The notes under the pieces were generated by a model, which did not search any database, was not told the origin of the DNA, and saw only the letters and a program-made list of their open reading frames with translations. From positions 1 through 21,392 of the IMG/VR virus record IMGVR_UViG_3300046734_000387: a DNA stretch of 21,392 nt; one strand, written 5' to 3'. Source of the DNA: a virus. Below are positions 8,675 through 15,105 of this stretch, in pieces; position 1 is the first letter of the stretch; every line of letters starts with the position of its first letter. Position numbers and translations under genes: made by a program.

Positions 8675-9020
8675 TTATTTCTACTAACCCCTGCACTGAT
8701 CTATGTTTTTTTAGTGCTACATATTTGTTAAAATACTCGTTAGACGCTGTAAAGTATATGTCAAGTATGTTGGTATGAAATTCTTGTAGATTAGAAATTT
8801 GTATCGGCAAATCATTATCGTCTAAGATAATTGCTTCAGTGTTGTCTGAAGATAATAATGTATAACAAAAATTAATTAGTTCTTTGGTTACTGTAAACTG
8901 TGCTCCTACATAATAATAAATTAAATCTTGACTATATTTTTCTTTTAACACTCGCTTTTGATTATTAAAAGTAACCATAAAATTACTAAATTCAAGTGCT
9001 TTTTCTAGACGTTCGTCCAT
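8667..9020 (-). CDS. Conserved hypothetical phage protein
   Basis: This 117-aa, probably alpha-helical protein starts MDERLEKALEFSNFMVTFNN and contains LKEKYSQDLIYYYVGAQFTV and a LDDNDLPIQI segment. I recognise this type as a small protein recurring in marine T4-like phages, but no function is known to me. It is the first gene after the sigma-70-like promoter at 9051-9079, with AGGAG 7 bases before its ATG. It is therefore the leader gene of the glycosyltransferase/radical SAM cassette and overlaps the next gene by 8 bases. No membrane segment or cysteine motif is present. Coding status is well supported by the ribosome binding site and coupling; the function is open. Confidence 0.8.
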   Translation of the reverse strand: MDERLEKALEFSNFMVTFNNQKRVLKEKYSQDLIYYYVGAQFTVTKELINFCYTLLSSDNTEAIILDDNDLPIQISNLQEFHTNILDIYFTASNEYFNKYVALKKHRSVQGLVEINV

Positions 9021-9027
9021 ATGTATA

Positions 9028-9032
9028 CTCCT
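9028..9032 (-). promoter_or_regulatory. Ribosome binding site of the 117-aa gene
   Basis: AGGAG on the minus strand, 7 bases upstream of the ATG at 9020. It fixes the start of the first cassette gene. Confidence 0.75.
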
Positions 9033-9050
9033 ATACCATAACTAACTTAT

Positions 9051-9079
9051 AGTATATAACAGATTTTTTGTTTTGTCAA
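9051..9079 (-). promoter_or_regulatory. Sigma-70-type promoter of the modification cassette
   Basis: On the minus strand, a perfect -35 box TTGACA (9079-9074) is followed by a 17-base AT-rich spacer and the -10 box TATACT (9056-9051), one mismatch from TATAAT. Transcription would start near 9044, about 24 bases before the ATG at 9020, leaving a short leader with an AGGAG site. It lies in the 70-base gap after the late-type 443-aa gene. In T4-like phages, host-sigma promoters of this quality usually serve early genes, so the cassette may be expressed early, unlike the adjacent virion genes. That timing is inference. No convincing terminator hairpin was seen in the gap, so read-through from the virion genes is also possible. 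Confidence 0.8.
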
Positions 9080-9090
9080 GGAAAGAGTGG

Positions 9091-10422
9091 CTAAAATTCT
9101 GAAACAGGCTGTCCGATTATTGTTTCATTAAATTTTACAGTATCGATTGTTTCACCAGCAATAGTTACTTCTCCGTCTGCTTTTCTAATAGAAACAGTAT
9201 TAGATACAATGCCTTGTACATATTCGTCGATATTTTCGCTGTGATTATCTAGCAGTGTTAATTTCAATTGTATCTGATCGTTTGCTGAAATTCGTGCATC
9301 TAAAATTACTACATTATTTGCATAAGCCAAAGCACTTGAGCTTACATATACTCTTGTATAAGCACCTGTTACTAGATCTTCAAAACCCGATGTAGATGTA
9401 ACTCCGTTACTATCACTAGTTTGTAGAGCTCCAAATTGTATGTTATTGATATTTTGTAAAAGGTTTGCCCAATTAACTGTTTTTAATTGACTGCCAGTAT
9501 ATTGAATTCTCGGAGAACATATTATTTGTCCGCCGGAGTTAAAGAATGCATATAAGTCAATATCTGAATCAAACTGAACTGTAAAAATATGAGAAATTTG
9601 AGTGCGCCATATTAAACTTCTGCTTGATTCAATTTGATTTCCGTCTTGATTTAGTAGTGCTTGTATAGATGACTGATTACTTGCATTAATTTGAAATCTA
9701 TTAGTGTCTAATGTAGTAACTATAGATTCTAGTCCTGCTATATAACTTTCCTCTACCTTATCTACTGTGGCAGGATTAGCTTCGAAGTCGCCTACAACGA
9801 ATGGATTTATAGTTATGTTTGAAGAGCCATTTTGATGCGCATCTATACGTACAATATCTTTGTATAATTTAATATACTCTTCGTCTGATATTTTATCAGT
9901 TTGGGCTGTAATCGGGGTTCCTTTGTTAGCTGGTGCACTTAACATAGTTGCACCGTATCCATAGCCGGACGTTCCCCTGTCTGATACTACAGTTCCTTTT
10001 CCAAAATCTAAAGGAGTTTTACTAGGAGTTAGGACTCGTTGAGCATCTGTTAGACCGTCTGCCTGTACAACTGTTGAAAATTGTGCGGCATAAAAGAGGT
10101 TATCTAAAGTTTGTGATTCACTGTATCCAGATGCAACAATGTCATTTACCCAATAAGCTACGCCCAAAGCTCTTGCTTTTCTGTATAGTCCATATCTTGT
10201 GCCGAGACTTGTGCTAAAAGAGTCATTACTCTCATAAAGATTTACTATAAAGTCTTTAGCTGCTATTACATCACCCTTAGAGGCACCGCCCCAGTAGGAT
10301 GATTTAAATTCGTCATACCAATCATCCCAGTCATATGTTGGACCTGATGCATCCCCTAATATTTGGCGAACTTGTCCATAAAGATCATTGAATCGTGCTG
10401 CTGTAATAATAATATTAGGCAA
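9091..10422 (-). CDS. Fibre/adhesin-like structural protein with an inserted DUF4214-like module
   Basis: This 443-aa protein is a paralogue of the first 300 residues of the neighbouring 1542-aa protein. Both open with ITAAR.N.L....R.ILG, have YxDIVxxxxHQ(N/V)G around residue 190-200, and share a later domain (here about 265-430) with FFNSGGQ (294-300), a W-A-N/S-LL segment and closing beta strands. Residues 29-151 interrupt the N-terminal part with a YDWDDWYDEF...YGLYRKARALGVAYW...GTVVSDRG module resembling DUF4214. The start is TTG, supported by AAGGAG 7 bases upstream, with no nearby ATG. A late-promoter-like CATAAATA lies ahead. It is probably a virion component; its position on the particle is unknown. 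Confidence 0.75.
   Translation of the reverse strand: MPNIIITAARFNDLYGQVRQILGDASGPTYDWDDWYDEFKSSYWGGASKGDVIAAKDFIVNLYESNDSFSTSLGTRYGLYRKARALGVAYWVNDIVASGYSESQTLDNLFYAAQFSTVVQADGLTDAQRVLTPSKTPLDFGKGTVVSDRGTSGYGYGATMLSAPANKGTPITAQTDKISDEEYIKLYKDIVRIDAHQNGSSNITINPFVVGDFEANPATVDKVEESYIAGLESIVTTLDTNRFQINASNQSSIQALLNQDGNQIESSRSLIWRTQISHIFTVQFDSDIDLYAFFNSGGQIICSPRIQYTGSQLKTVNWANLLQNINNIQFGALQTSDSNGVTSTSGFEDLVTGAYTRVYVSSSALAYANNVVILDARISANDQIQLKLTLLDNHSENIDEYVQGIVSNTVSIRKADGEVTIAGETIDTVKFNETIIGQPVSEF
9970..10338 (-). repeat. DUF4214-like module, copy A (inside the 443-aa protein)
   Basis: Residues 29-151 of the 443-aa protein. It begins TYDWDDWYDEF, has WGGASKGDVIAAKDFI, then the DUF4214-like YGLYRKARALGVAYWVNDI, and ends VQADGLTDAQR...GTVVSDRG. 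It resembles the copy at 12835-13302 most closely. The flanks read ILGDASG on one side and GYGYGATMLS on the other, which together would restore the continuous ILG.GS..GYGQ segment seen in the 1542-aa relative. Confidence 0.75.
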
Positions 10423-10429
10423 TCTTTTA

Positions 10430-10435
10430 CTCCTT
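10430..10435 (-). promoter_or_regulatory. Ribosome binding site deciding a TTG start
   Basis: AAGGAG on the minus strand, 7 bases before TTG at 10422-10420. It supports TTG as the start of the 443-aa gene, since no in-frame ATG lies nearby. Confidence 0.75.
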
Positions 10436-10440
10436 AATAC

Positions 10441-10448
10441 TATTTATG
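10441..10448 (-). promoter_or_regulatory. Possible T4-type late promoter octamer (CATAAATA)
   Basis: Minus-strand CATAAATA matches 7 of 8 bases of the T4 late consensus TATAAATA and lies in the 45-base gap between the 1542-aa and 443-aa genes. The implied start of transcription falls at or within the AAGGAG ribosome binding site, leaving almost no leader, which weakens the call. Confidence 0.4.
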
Positions 10449-10467
10449 TTATATTACTATTGGAAAG

Positions 10468-13400
10468 TTAAGCACCTGACTGTATTACTACCGTAACACC
10501 AGTTGTAGCAACTGCTGTGCCGCCTTGACCGTCTGTTTTGATGTATAAATCCATTACTGCTACTAATTCAGTACTAGACGGAGTATATGCAAACTGTGCT
10601 GTATTATTAGTAATTGTAACTTGTCCCGAAGCATCTGCAACCGCAGCGTTTGCACTAGTGCCAATGTGCCAATATAAAACTGTTCCGTCTGCTACGTTAG
10701 TTGTAGTTACAGTATAAAATTCTTGTTCATCTGCATTAATAATTGCATCTTGAGGACTAACAGTATAAGTTGGCGGAGCAGCAATAGTTAATCCTGCTGT
10801 TTCTACTATTGCTCCGTCAAAGCCGTCTGTCCTAATATTTACACTATAGTCTGTGCCTGCAGGGTCTGCTGCCAAAGTATTCACTTGAACTGATGCAAAA
10901 CTATTATTAACTGTAACTGCGCCTATTTGTTTTTGGGTTCCGCTACTAGCTTTATCTAAAGTTGCATATAGCAAAGTACCATTAGAAACATTAGTAGTCG
11001 TCAGTGAATACAACACTGGATTAACTCCGGCAATTGTTGATGCTGTTTGAGGAGTTAAAGTATAAGTAGAAGGTAGTGCGTTAATTGTAAGTGACGCAGT
11101 AGCAACAAGATTATCAAAAGTCGTATTAAAAAATTCTACTGTATAAGTTCCTGTACTTCTGTTGCTAGTCGGCCATTGTATTGTAGCTGAATTATTTGAT
11201 ATTAGATCTTCAACTGTAAAAAGCTCATCACTATCGCTATTATTTGTAAATCGTGTAATAATACTTACATTATTTTCAACATTTGTTGTAGACAGCACGT
11301 ATTCAGCAGTATCGCCTTGCGTTACTGTAAGTGCAGATGGTGCAACTGAATATGACGGATTAAGTGCTGAAACTGTAAGAGTTGTGCTATCTAATACAGT
11401 ACTACTTCCTAACTTATATAATTGAACTGAGTAAGTTCCAGTAGGGTATTGCTCACTTTGACCACTCTCATTTACATTGTCTTGTAGAATAAACGGCAGT
11501 TGAACAACTCCAAAATCGCTTAACCCTGTGCTAGTGCTTTTAGTAGCTACAAAACTTCCGTTAGTAAGCTTAATAGTAAAATTAGTAGATAACGGAACAT
11601 TTTGTGTACTTATTACAAAGTATATAACTTCTCCAAACTGTTTTGTAGCAGCTTTGGGAGTAATTTCATATGTTTCTACTACAGCACTTAATGCAACCAC
11701 CTGATCGTAAGCACTAATCGTACCTCCTGGAGTTGTAGCTGTCATTGTTAGTAAATGTGTTCCCTCTTTACTGAAGGTATAGGTAGGAGTATTTGTAATT
11801 TGCTGATTGTTTTCAGGTCCTAAACTTGTAGTAAATATGTCACCGCTCGGTCCTATTATAGAATATGTTATGTCTGCATCTCGATCTACTGTTCCTGCAT
11901 ATCCTCTGCCACTTGTTCCTACAGGAGTGGTGCCGGCTAAGTCTCTCCAAGTCGGTGTATATGCCCAAGTCGGTGGTAAATCAACTGTGCCGTCTTCTTC
12001 AACAGCAAAAGACTTTGTAAGTTCTATAGACTCACCATCAGCATTAGTAGCAGTTAGAGTTGCTGTTTTTGTTCCAGCTACACTAAACTGGAACGTACCT
12101 GTATTGCCAGTGGGCAACGATAATACTGGCGATGTAAAGCTTTCGCCAAAGTCTGTAGTAATAGTTATATTGTTAGCATTTGATACACTGTAAGTATAAT
12201 AAACAGGCTCATTTAACGCTGCTGTTAGAGATGTGGTCGGTCCTAAATAGTTTCCATTCTGATCTACTGGATGAAAGTAATTAATAGAAGGTTGAGGGCC
12301 TGCTATAGTAATAGATACTGAGGATGACTTTGTGCCTCCAGGTCCTGTAGCTGTAAGAGTGGCTGTGGCGCTACCTGAAACATTTCCTGCATTAAAGAGT
12401 GTTGTACTACCTGTAGAATTTGTTGTTGAAAAAGGAGCTATATCCTGTCCTGGTACAGCAAAGGTTATTAGTATTGTGTCAGCATTAGTAACAGACCAAA
12501 CTACATTCAACGGATCACCATATGTAGCAGCATTTCTACTCCAAGAAAAAGAATTTATAGCCGGACCTTCGTTGAATGGTGGCGGACCATCTGAATTATC
12601 TGCTCTACTAGTATCAAATACAGATGTTGACGCACTTGATAATCCGTTATTAAGTGTTAGCGTCATTATTTCGGTGCCTTCATCAGATCCATCTGGGTTG
12701 TTTCCTGCCGAAGCATCGTTCTTAAGTGCATAAGTTTTGATTGCATTGCCGCTTTGGACGTAGAAATTACCCTGTAAATTTGTATCTAGATCGTTATTAA
12801 CTGATCCTCTATTGCCTACTACTGTAGTAATGTCTCCTCTATCCTGGACTACTGTGCCAGTTTGTGGGTATAAAAATAGTTTATCTGCTGTTCTTATTCT
12901 TGCAGCATCAGTTTGTCCATCTGCTTGCACAACTGCTGTGCCGTTCGATTCTGCTACTAATGCCGAGTTGAACATAGAAGCTTTTACCCATTCTCTATCA
13001 AGGCCGTTAACGACTATTTCGTTTGTCCAATAAGCTATTCCGTTGGCCTTTGGCTTTCTAAAAAATCCGTAAAGTGGGTTACCATTGTTTAGTACGACAC
13101 CGGCACCCTCAGGCGATAGACTTGCTGAGGCTCCTGTACCGTCATATACTGCTGCAACATCCTCGTTACCTTGATAAATGTTTAATATAAAATCTTTAGC
13201 AGCTAGCACATCGGCCTTAGATGCGCCGCCCCAATTTCGTGTTGACGAGTTAGGTGCACCCGAAGCAGCAAACTCATCAAACCAGTCGTCCCAATCATAT
13301 GTATTTGTAAAATCACTACTTGTACCATATAAGAAAGGTTTTACCGACGTCTGTGCTCGTTCTAATTCTGTTGCATCAGTGACATTGTCAGCGTACTGTA

Positions 13401-15096
13401 CTCTGACTGGATTACCAGCTTGGACTGCATTAAAAAATACATCAGTAAAGGCTTGTCCTATCATGTTATTTTTTAATGAGTCTCCGACCCAATAAGCTAA
13501 TCCTGCTGAATCTGCTCGCCTATATAGTCCAAAACGTAATCCATTAGTAGTGTTGTAACGTTGATTGCCTTCATAATATGGTAAAATAAGTTCTTTTCTA
13601 GCTAGTATTTGAGAGCGAGTATATGTGCCTCTAGGCCAATAAGTTCCCGTGTTTTCCCATTCGTTAAACCAGTCGTCCCAAGTATATCCACCGCGTGTTA
13701 AATCGTCTCTAGATATACCAGATATAGTAAATGGAACTAGTGTTGCATTAGCTACATTAGTTGTATTTAAAATAAATTGAACTGTTCCGCCTTCGTTTAT
13801 TGATTCACTGCTTACCGTAACACTATATTCGGCTGTCGGTACATCTATACTTGTGTCTTGTATTGTTAAAGTTGCGTTTACATTAAAATTGTCTAAAGAC
13901 AACGTAAATACTTCTGTACCTTCAGTAGTATCATCAGCTAATACAAGAAAAGACGCTACATCAACTCCGTTTTCATCCAATACAAAGTTACCAGTTAACG
14001 AACCTGTATTTAAATCGCTTGTAGAAACGCCTGTAATTGTATATGGAATTGTTGTTCCTGATGCTACATTGCGTGTGCTTAAAGTAATTGTAAACGGCGA
14101 TCCTTCGTTAACTGTAGCAGTACTTGCTGTTAGTGTATACAACGGATCATTTCCTGTTCCCTGTTCACTTAGTGATTGTAGAGTATTAAATCCTGGAGTT
14201 GGAACACTAACATTAGTTCCCGATGCTCGATAAATTCTTACTGAGTTTGTTAGCGTACCTGTGACGTTGTTATCAATTGAGTTATCGGTTGCAGAATCAT
14301 TGAATTCAACATTAAACTGAAGCTGAGTGTCGCCTACGACCTTTGCTTTCACAGTAATTCTATTGCCTGCATATACACCACTGTAGTATCCCGTGCCCGA
14401 CTTAAAGAAAATAGTTTGATATTCTTCGGTTAAGTTAAAATTACCAATCGGTAATCCAGTAAGAGTAGTGCTAGACGTACTATCACTGTCAAATATAATA
14501 ATACCAACTTCATCTAGTAATGATGCCCAATCTTGACCTTTAGGTGTAGTTGCATTGACATTTGAAGGATCTATTCGTACTTGTCCTCCTGAATTAAAGA
14601 AGTGGCGCCTTGCGTCTGCATCATTAAAAGTAATTAAAAATGTATGGAAAACTTTTCCATTCCATACTGTTGTTCGTTGATTTGAATTCTCTTGCTCAAG
14701 TGTTGCTTGACTAGGATGTATCAGTTGTTTATCAACTTCAACTTGCTGCATTAAATCTTCAAAGTCGTCAATTCCCTTTTTAGAGCCTTCTGGATCGTCT
14801 GCTACTGTACCTTCATTAGTAACAGTAAAGGATGTTTCGTCTGCAATAACATTTAGATCTTCAATTACTTCTTTAATAGTTGAAATTGACGGATCACTAA
14901 CGCCTACTTGGTGTATTCTAGCTTTTACTATATCTGTATAAATGTTATTTAAATGATCTGCATCTATAATACTGTTAGGAACAACTTGCACACTTGTAAC
15001 TGTTTGACCGTATCCATTTTTTTCCGAGCCGTTGCCTAGGATTAATTCAATCCTAGACTGTAGGTTATTAATTCGTGCTGCTGTTATATTTGCCAT
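10468..15096 (-). CDS. Large multidomain fibre/adhesin-like structural protein (Calx-beta and Ig-like repeats)
   Basis: This 1542-aa protein has several parts. Residues 1-300 form an N-terminal domain shared with the 443-aa protein (ITAARINNLQ..., YTDIVKARIHQVG, FFNSGGQ at 167-172). At 318-417 is a Calx-beta-like domain (TASTATVNEGSPFTITLS...DDTTEGTEVFTLSL). A second Calx-beta-like domain starts at 423 but is interrupted at about 470 by two DUF4214-like modules and resumes at about 774 (LQGNFYV...GTEIMTLTL). At 844-1137 come three PKD/Ig-like units with GG(T)..S and TATLTATGPGG motifs. At 1142-1537 are four repeats opening Y.(V/L/I).P and containing T.NV. Such all-beta repeats are typical of extended surface-binding phage proteins; no catalytic site is evident. 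It has an ATG start with AAGG upstream. Confidence 0.8.
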   Translation of the reverse strand: MANITAARINNLQSRIELILGNGSEKNGYGQTVTSVQVVPNSIIDADHLNNIYTDIVKARIHQVGVSDPSISTIKEVIEDLNVIADETSFTVTNEGTVADDPEGSKKGIDDFEDLMQQVEVDKQLIHPSQATLEQENSNQRTTVWNGKVFHTFLITFNDADARRHFFNSGGQVRIDPSNVNATTPKGQDWASLLDEVGIIIFDSDSTSSTTLTGLPIGNFNLTEEYQTIFFKSGTGYYSGVYAGNRITVKAKVVGDTQLQFNVEFNDSATDNSIDNNVTGTLTNSVRIYRASGTNVSVPTPGFNTLQSLSEQGTGNDPLYTLTASTATVNEGSPFTITLSTRNVASGTTIPYTITGVSTSDLNTGSLTGNFVLDENGVDVASFLVLADDTTEGTEVFTLSLDNFNVNATLTIQDTSIDVPTAEYSVTVSSESINEGGTVQFILNTTNVANATLVPFTISGISRDDLTRGGYTWDDWFNEWENTGTYWPRGTYTRSQILARKELILPYYEGNQRYNTTNGLRFGLYRRADSAGLAYWVGDSLKNNMIGQAFTDVFFNAVQAGNPVRVQYADNVTDATELERAQTSVKPFLYGTSSDFTNTYDWDDWFDEFAASGAPNSSTRNWGGASKADVLAAKDFILNIYQGNEDVAAVYDGTGASASLSPEGAGVVLNNGNPLYGFFRKPKANGIAYWTNEIVVNGLDREWVKASMFNSALVAESNGTAVVQADGQTDAARIRTADKLFLYPQTGTVVQDRGDITTVVGNRGSVNNDLDTNLQGNFYVQSGNAIKTYALKNDASAGNNPDGSDEGTEIMTLTLNNGLSSASTSVFDTSRADNSDGPPPFNEGPAINSFSWSRNAATYGDPLNVVWSVTNADTILITFAVPGQDIAPFSTTNSTGSTTLFNAGNVSGSATATLTATGPGGTKSSSVSITIAGPQPSINYFHPVDQNGNYLGPTTSLTAALNEPVYYTYSVSNANNITITTDFGESFTSPVLSLPTGNTGTFQFSVAGTKTATLTATNADGESIELTKSFAVEEDGTVDLPPTWAYTPTWRDLAGTTPVGTSGRGYAGTVDRDADITYSIIGPSGDIFTTSLGPENNQQITNTPTYTFSKEGTHLLTMTATTPGGTISAYDQVVALSAVVETYEITPKAATKQFGEVIYFVISTQNVPLSTNFTIKLTNGSFVATKSTSTGLSDFGVVQLPFILQDNVNESGQSEQYPTGTYSVQLYKLGSSTVLDSTTLTVSALNPSYSVAPSALTVTQGDTAEYVLSTTNVENNVSIITRFTNNSDSDELFTVEDLISNNSATIQWPTSNRSTGTYTVEFFNTTFDNLVATASLTINALPSTYTLTPQTASTIAGVNPVLYSLTTTNVSNGTLLYATLDKASSGTQKQIGAVTVNNSFASVQVNTLAADPAGTDYSVNIRTDGFDGAIVETAGLTIAAPPTYTVSPQDAIINADEQEFYTVTTTNVADGTVLYWHIGTSANAAVADASGQVTITNNTAQFAYTPSSTELVAVMDLYIKTDGQGGTAVATTGVTVVIQSGA
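10486..11673 (-). repeat. Four tandem beta-sandwich repeats, C-terminal part of the 1542-aa protein
   Basis: Residues 1142-1537 hold four units of roughly 95-105 aa. They open YEITPKAAT, YSVAPSALT, YTLTPQTAS and YTVSPQDAI, and each has an (S/T)T(Q/T)NV strand about 20-25 residues later. The Calx-beta domains at 318 and 423 of the same protein carry the same T.NV strand, so all six probably share an origin. Likely stalk or binding domains. Confidence 0.7.
12610..12777 (-). other. C-terminal half of the split Calx-beta domain
   Basis: Residues 774-829 (LQGNFYVQSGN...DEGTEIMTLTLNNG...SVFDTS) correspond to LTGNFVLDENG...TEGTEVFTLSLDN...TIQDTS of the intact Calx-beta domain at 318-417. The first half of this domain lies at 13690-13830. 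Confidence 0.65.
12835..13302 (-). repeat. DUF4214-like module, copy B2 (inside the 1542-aa protein)
   Basis: Residues 599-754. It begins TYDWDDWFDEF, has NWGGASKADVLAAKDFILNIY, then YGFFRKPKANGIAYWTNEI, and ends VQADGQTDAAR...GTVVQDRG. It is closest to copy A in the neighbouring gene and carries a longer, Gly/Ala/Ser-rich loop in the middle (about 648-675). Confidence 0.75.
13321..13689 (-). repeat. DUF4214-like module, copy B1 (inside the 1542-aa protein)
   Basis: Residues 470-592. It begins GYTWDDWFNEW and contains FGLYRRADSAGLAYWVGDS, the clearest DUF4214-like stretch of the three. It ends near KPFLYGT, just before copy B2. It shares a 15-base identical string with B2 (13666-13680 and 13279-13293) at the DDWF-encoding start. 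Confidence 0.75.
13690..13830 (-). other. N-terminal half of the split Calx-beta domain
   Basis: Residues 423-469 (EYSVTVSSESINEGGTVQF...FTISGISRDDLTRG) match the first half of the intact domain at 318-417 (LYTLTASTATVNEGSPFTI...YTITGVSTSDLNTG). The match ends exactly where the DUF4214-like modules begin. Confidence 0.65.
13846..14145 (-). other. Intact Calx-beta-like domain
   Basis: Residues 318-417 of the 1542-aa protein: VNEGSPFTITLS, DDTTEGTEVFTLSL and a terminal TIQDTS strand. These are the usual Calx-beta landmarks (N-E-G near the start, D..E..E.F.(L/V) near the end). It serves as the reference for the interrupted copy that follows. Confidence 0.7.
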
Positions 15097-15105
15097 TTTG
15101 CTACC

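Noticed and set aside
9091-9130. Possible terminator at the end of the 443-aa gene (GAAACA ... TGTTTC inverted repeat)
   Set aside because: The stem is only 6 bases with a long loop, sits within coding sequence and lacks a following T-run.
9970-13689. DDWF...DRG modules as remnants of an inserted mobile element or intein
   Set aside because: No transposase, endonuclease, intein splice motif, terminal inverted repeat or target duplication was seen; the modules read as in-frame protein domains.
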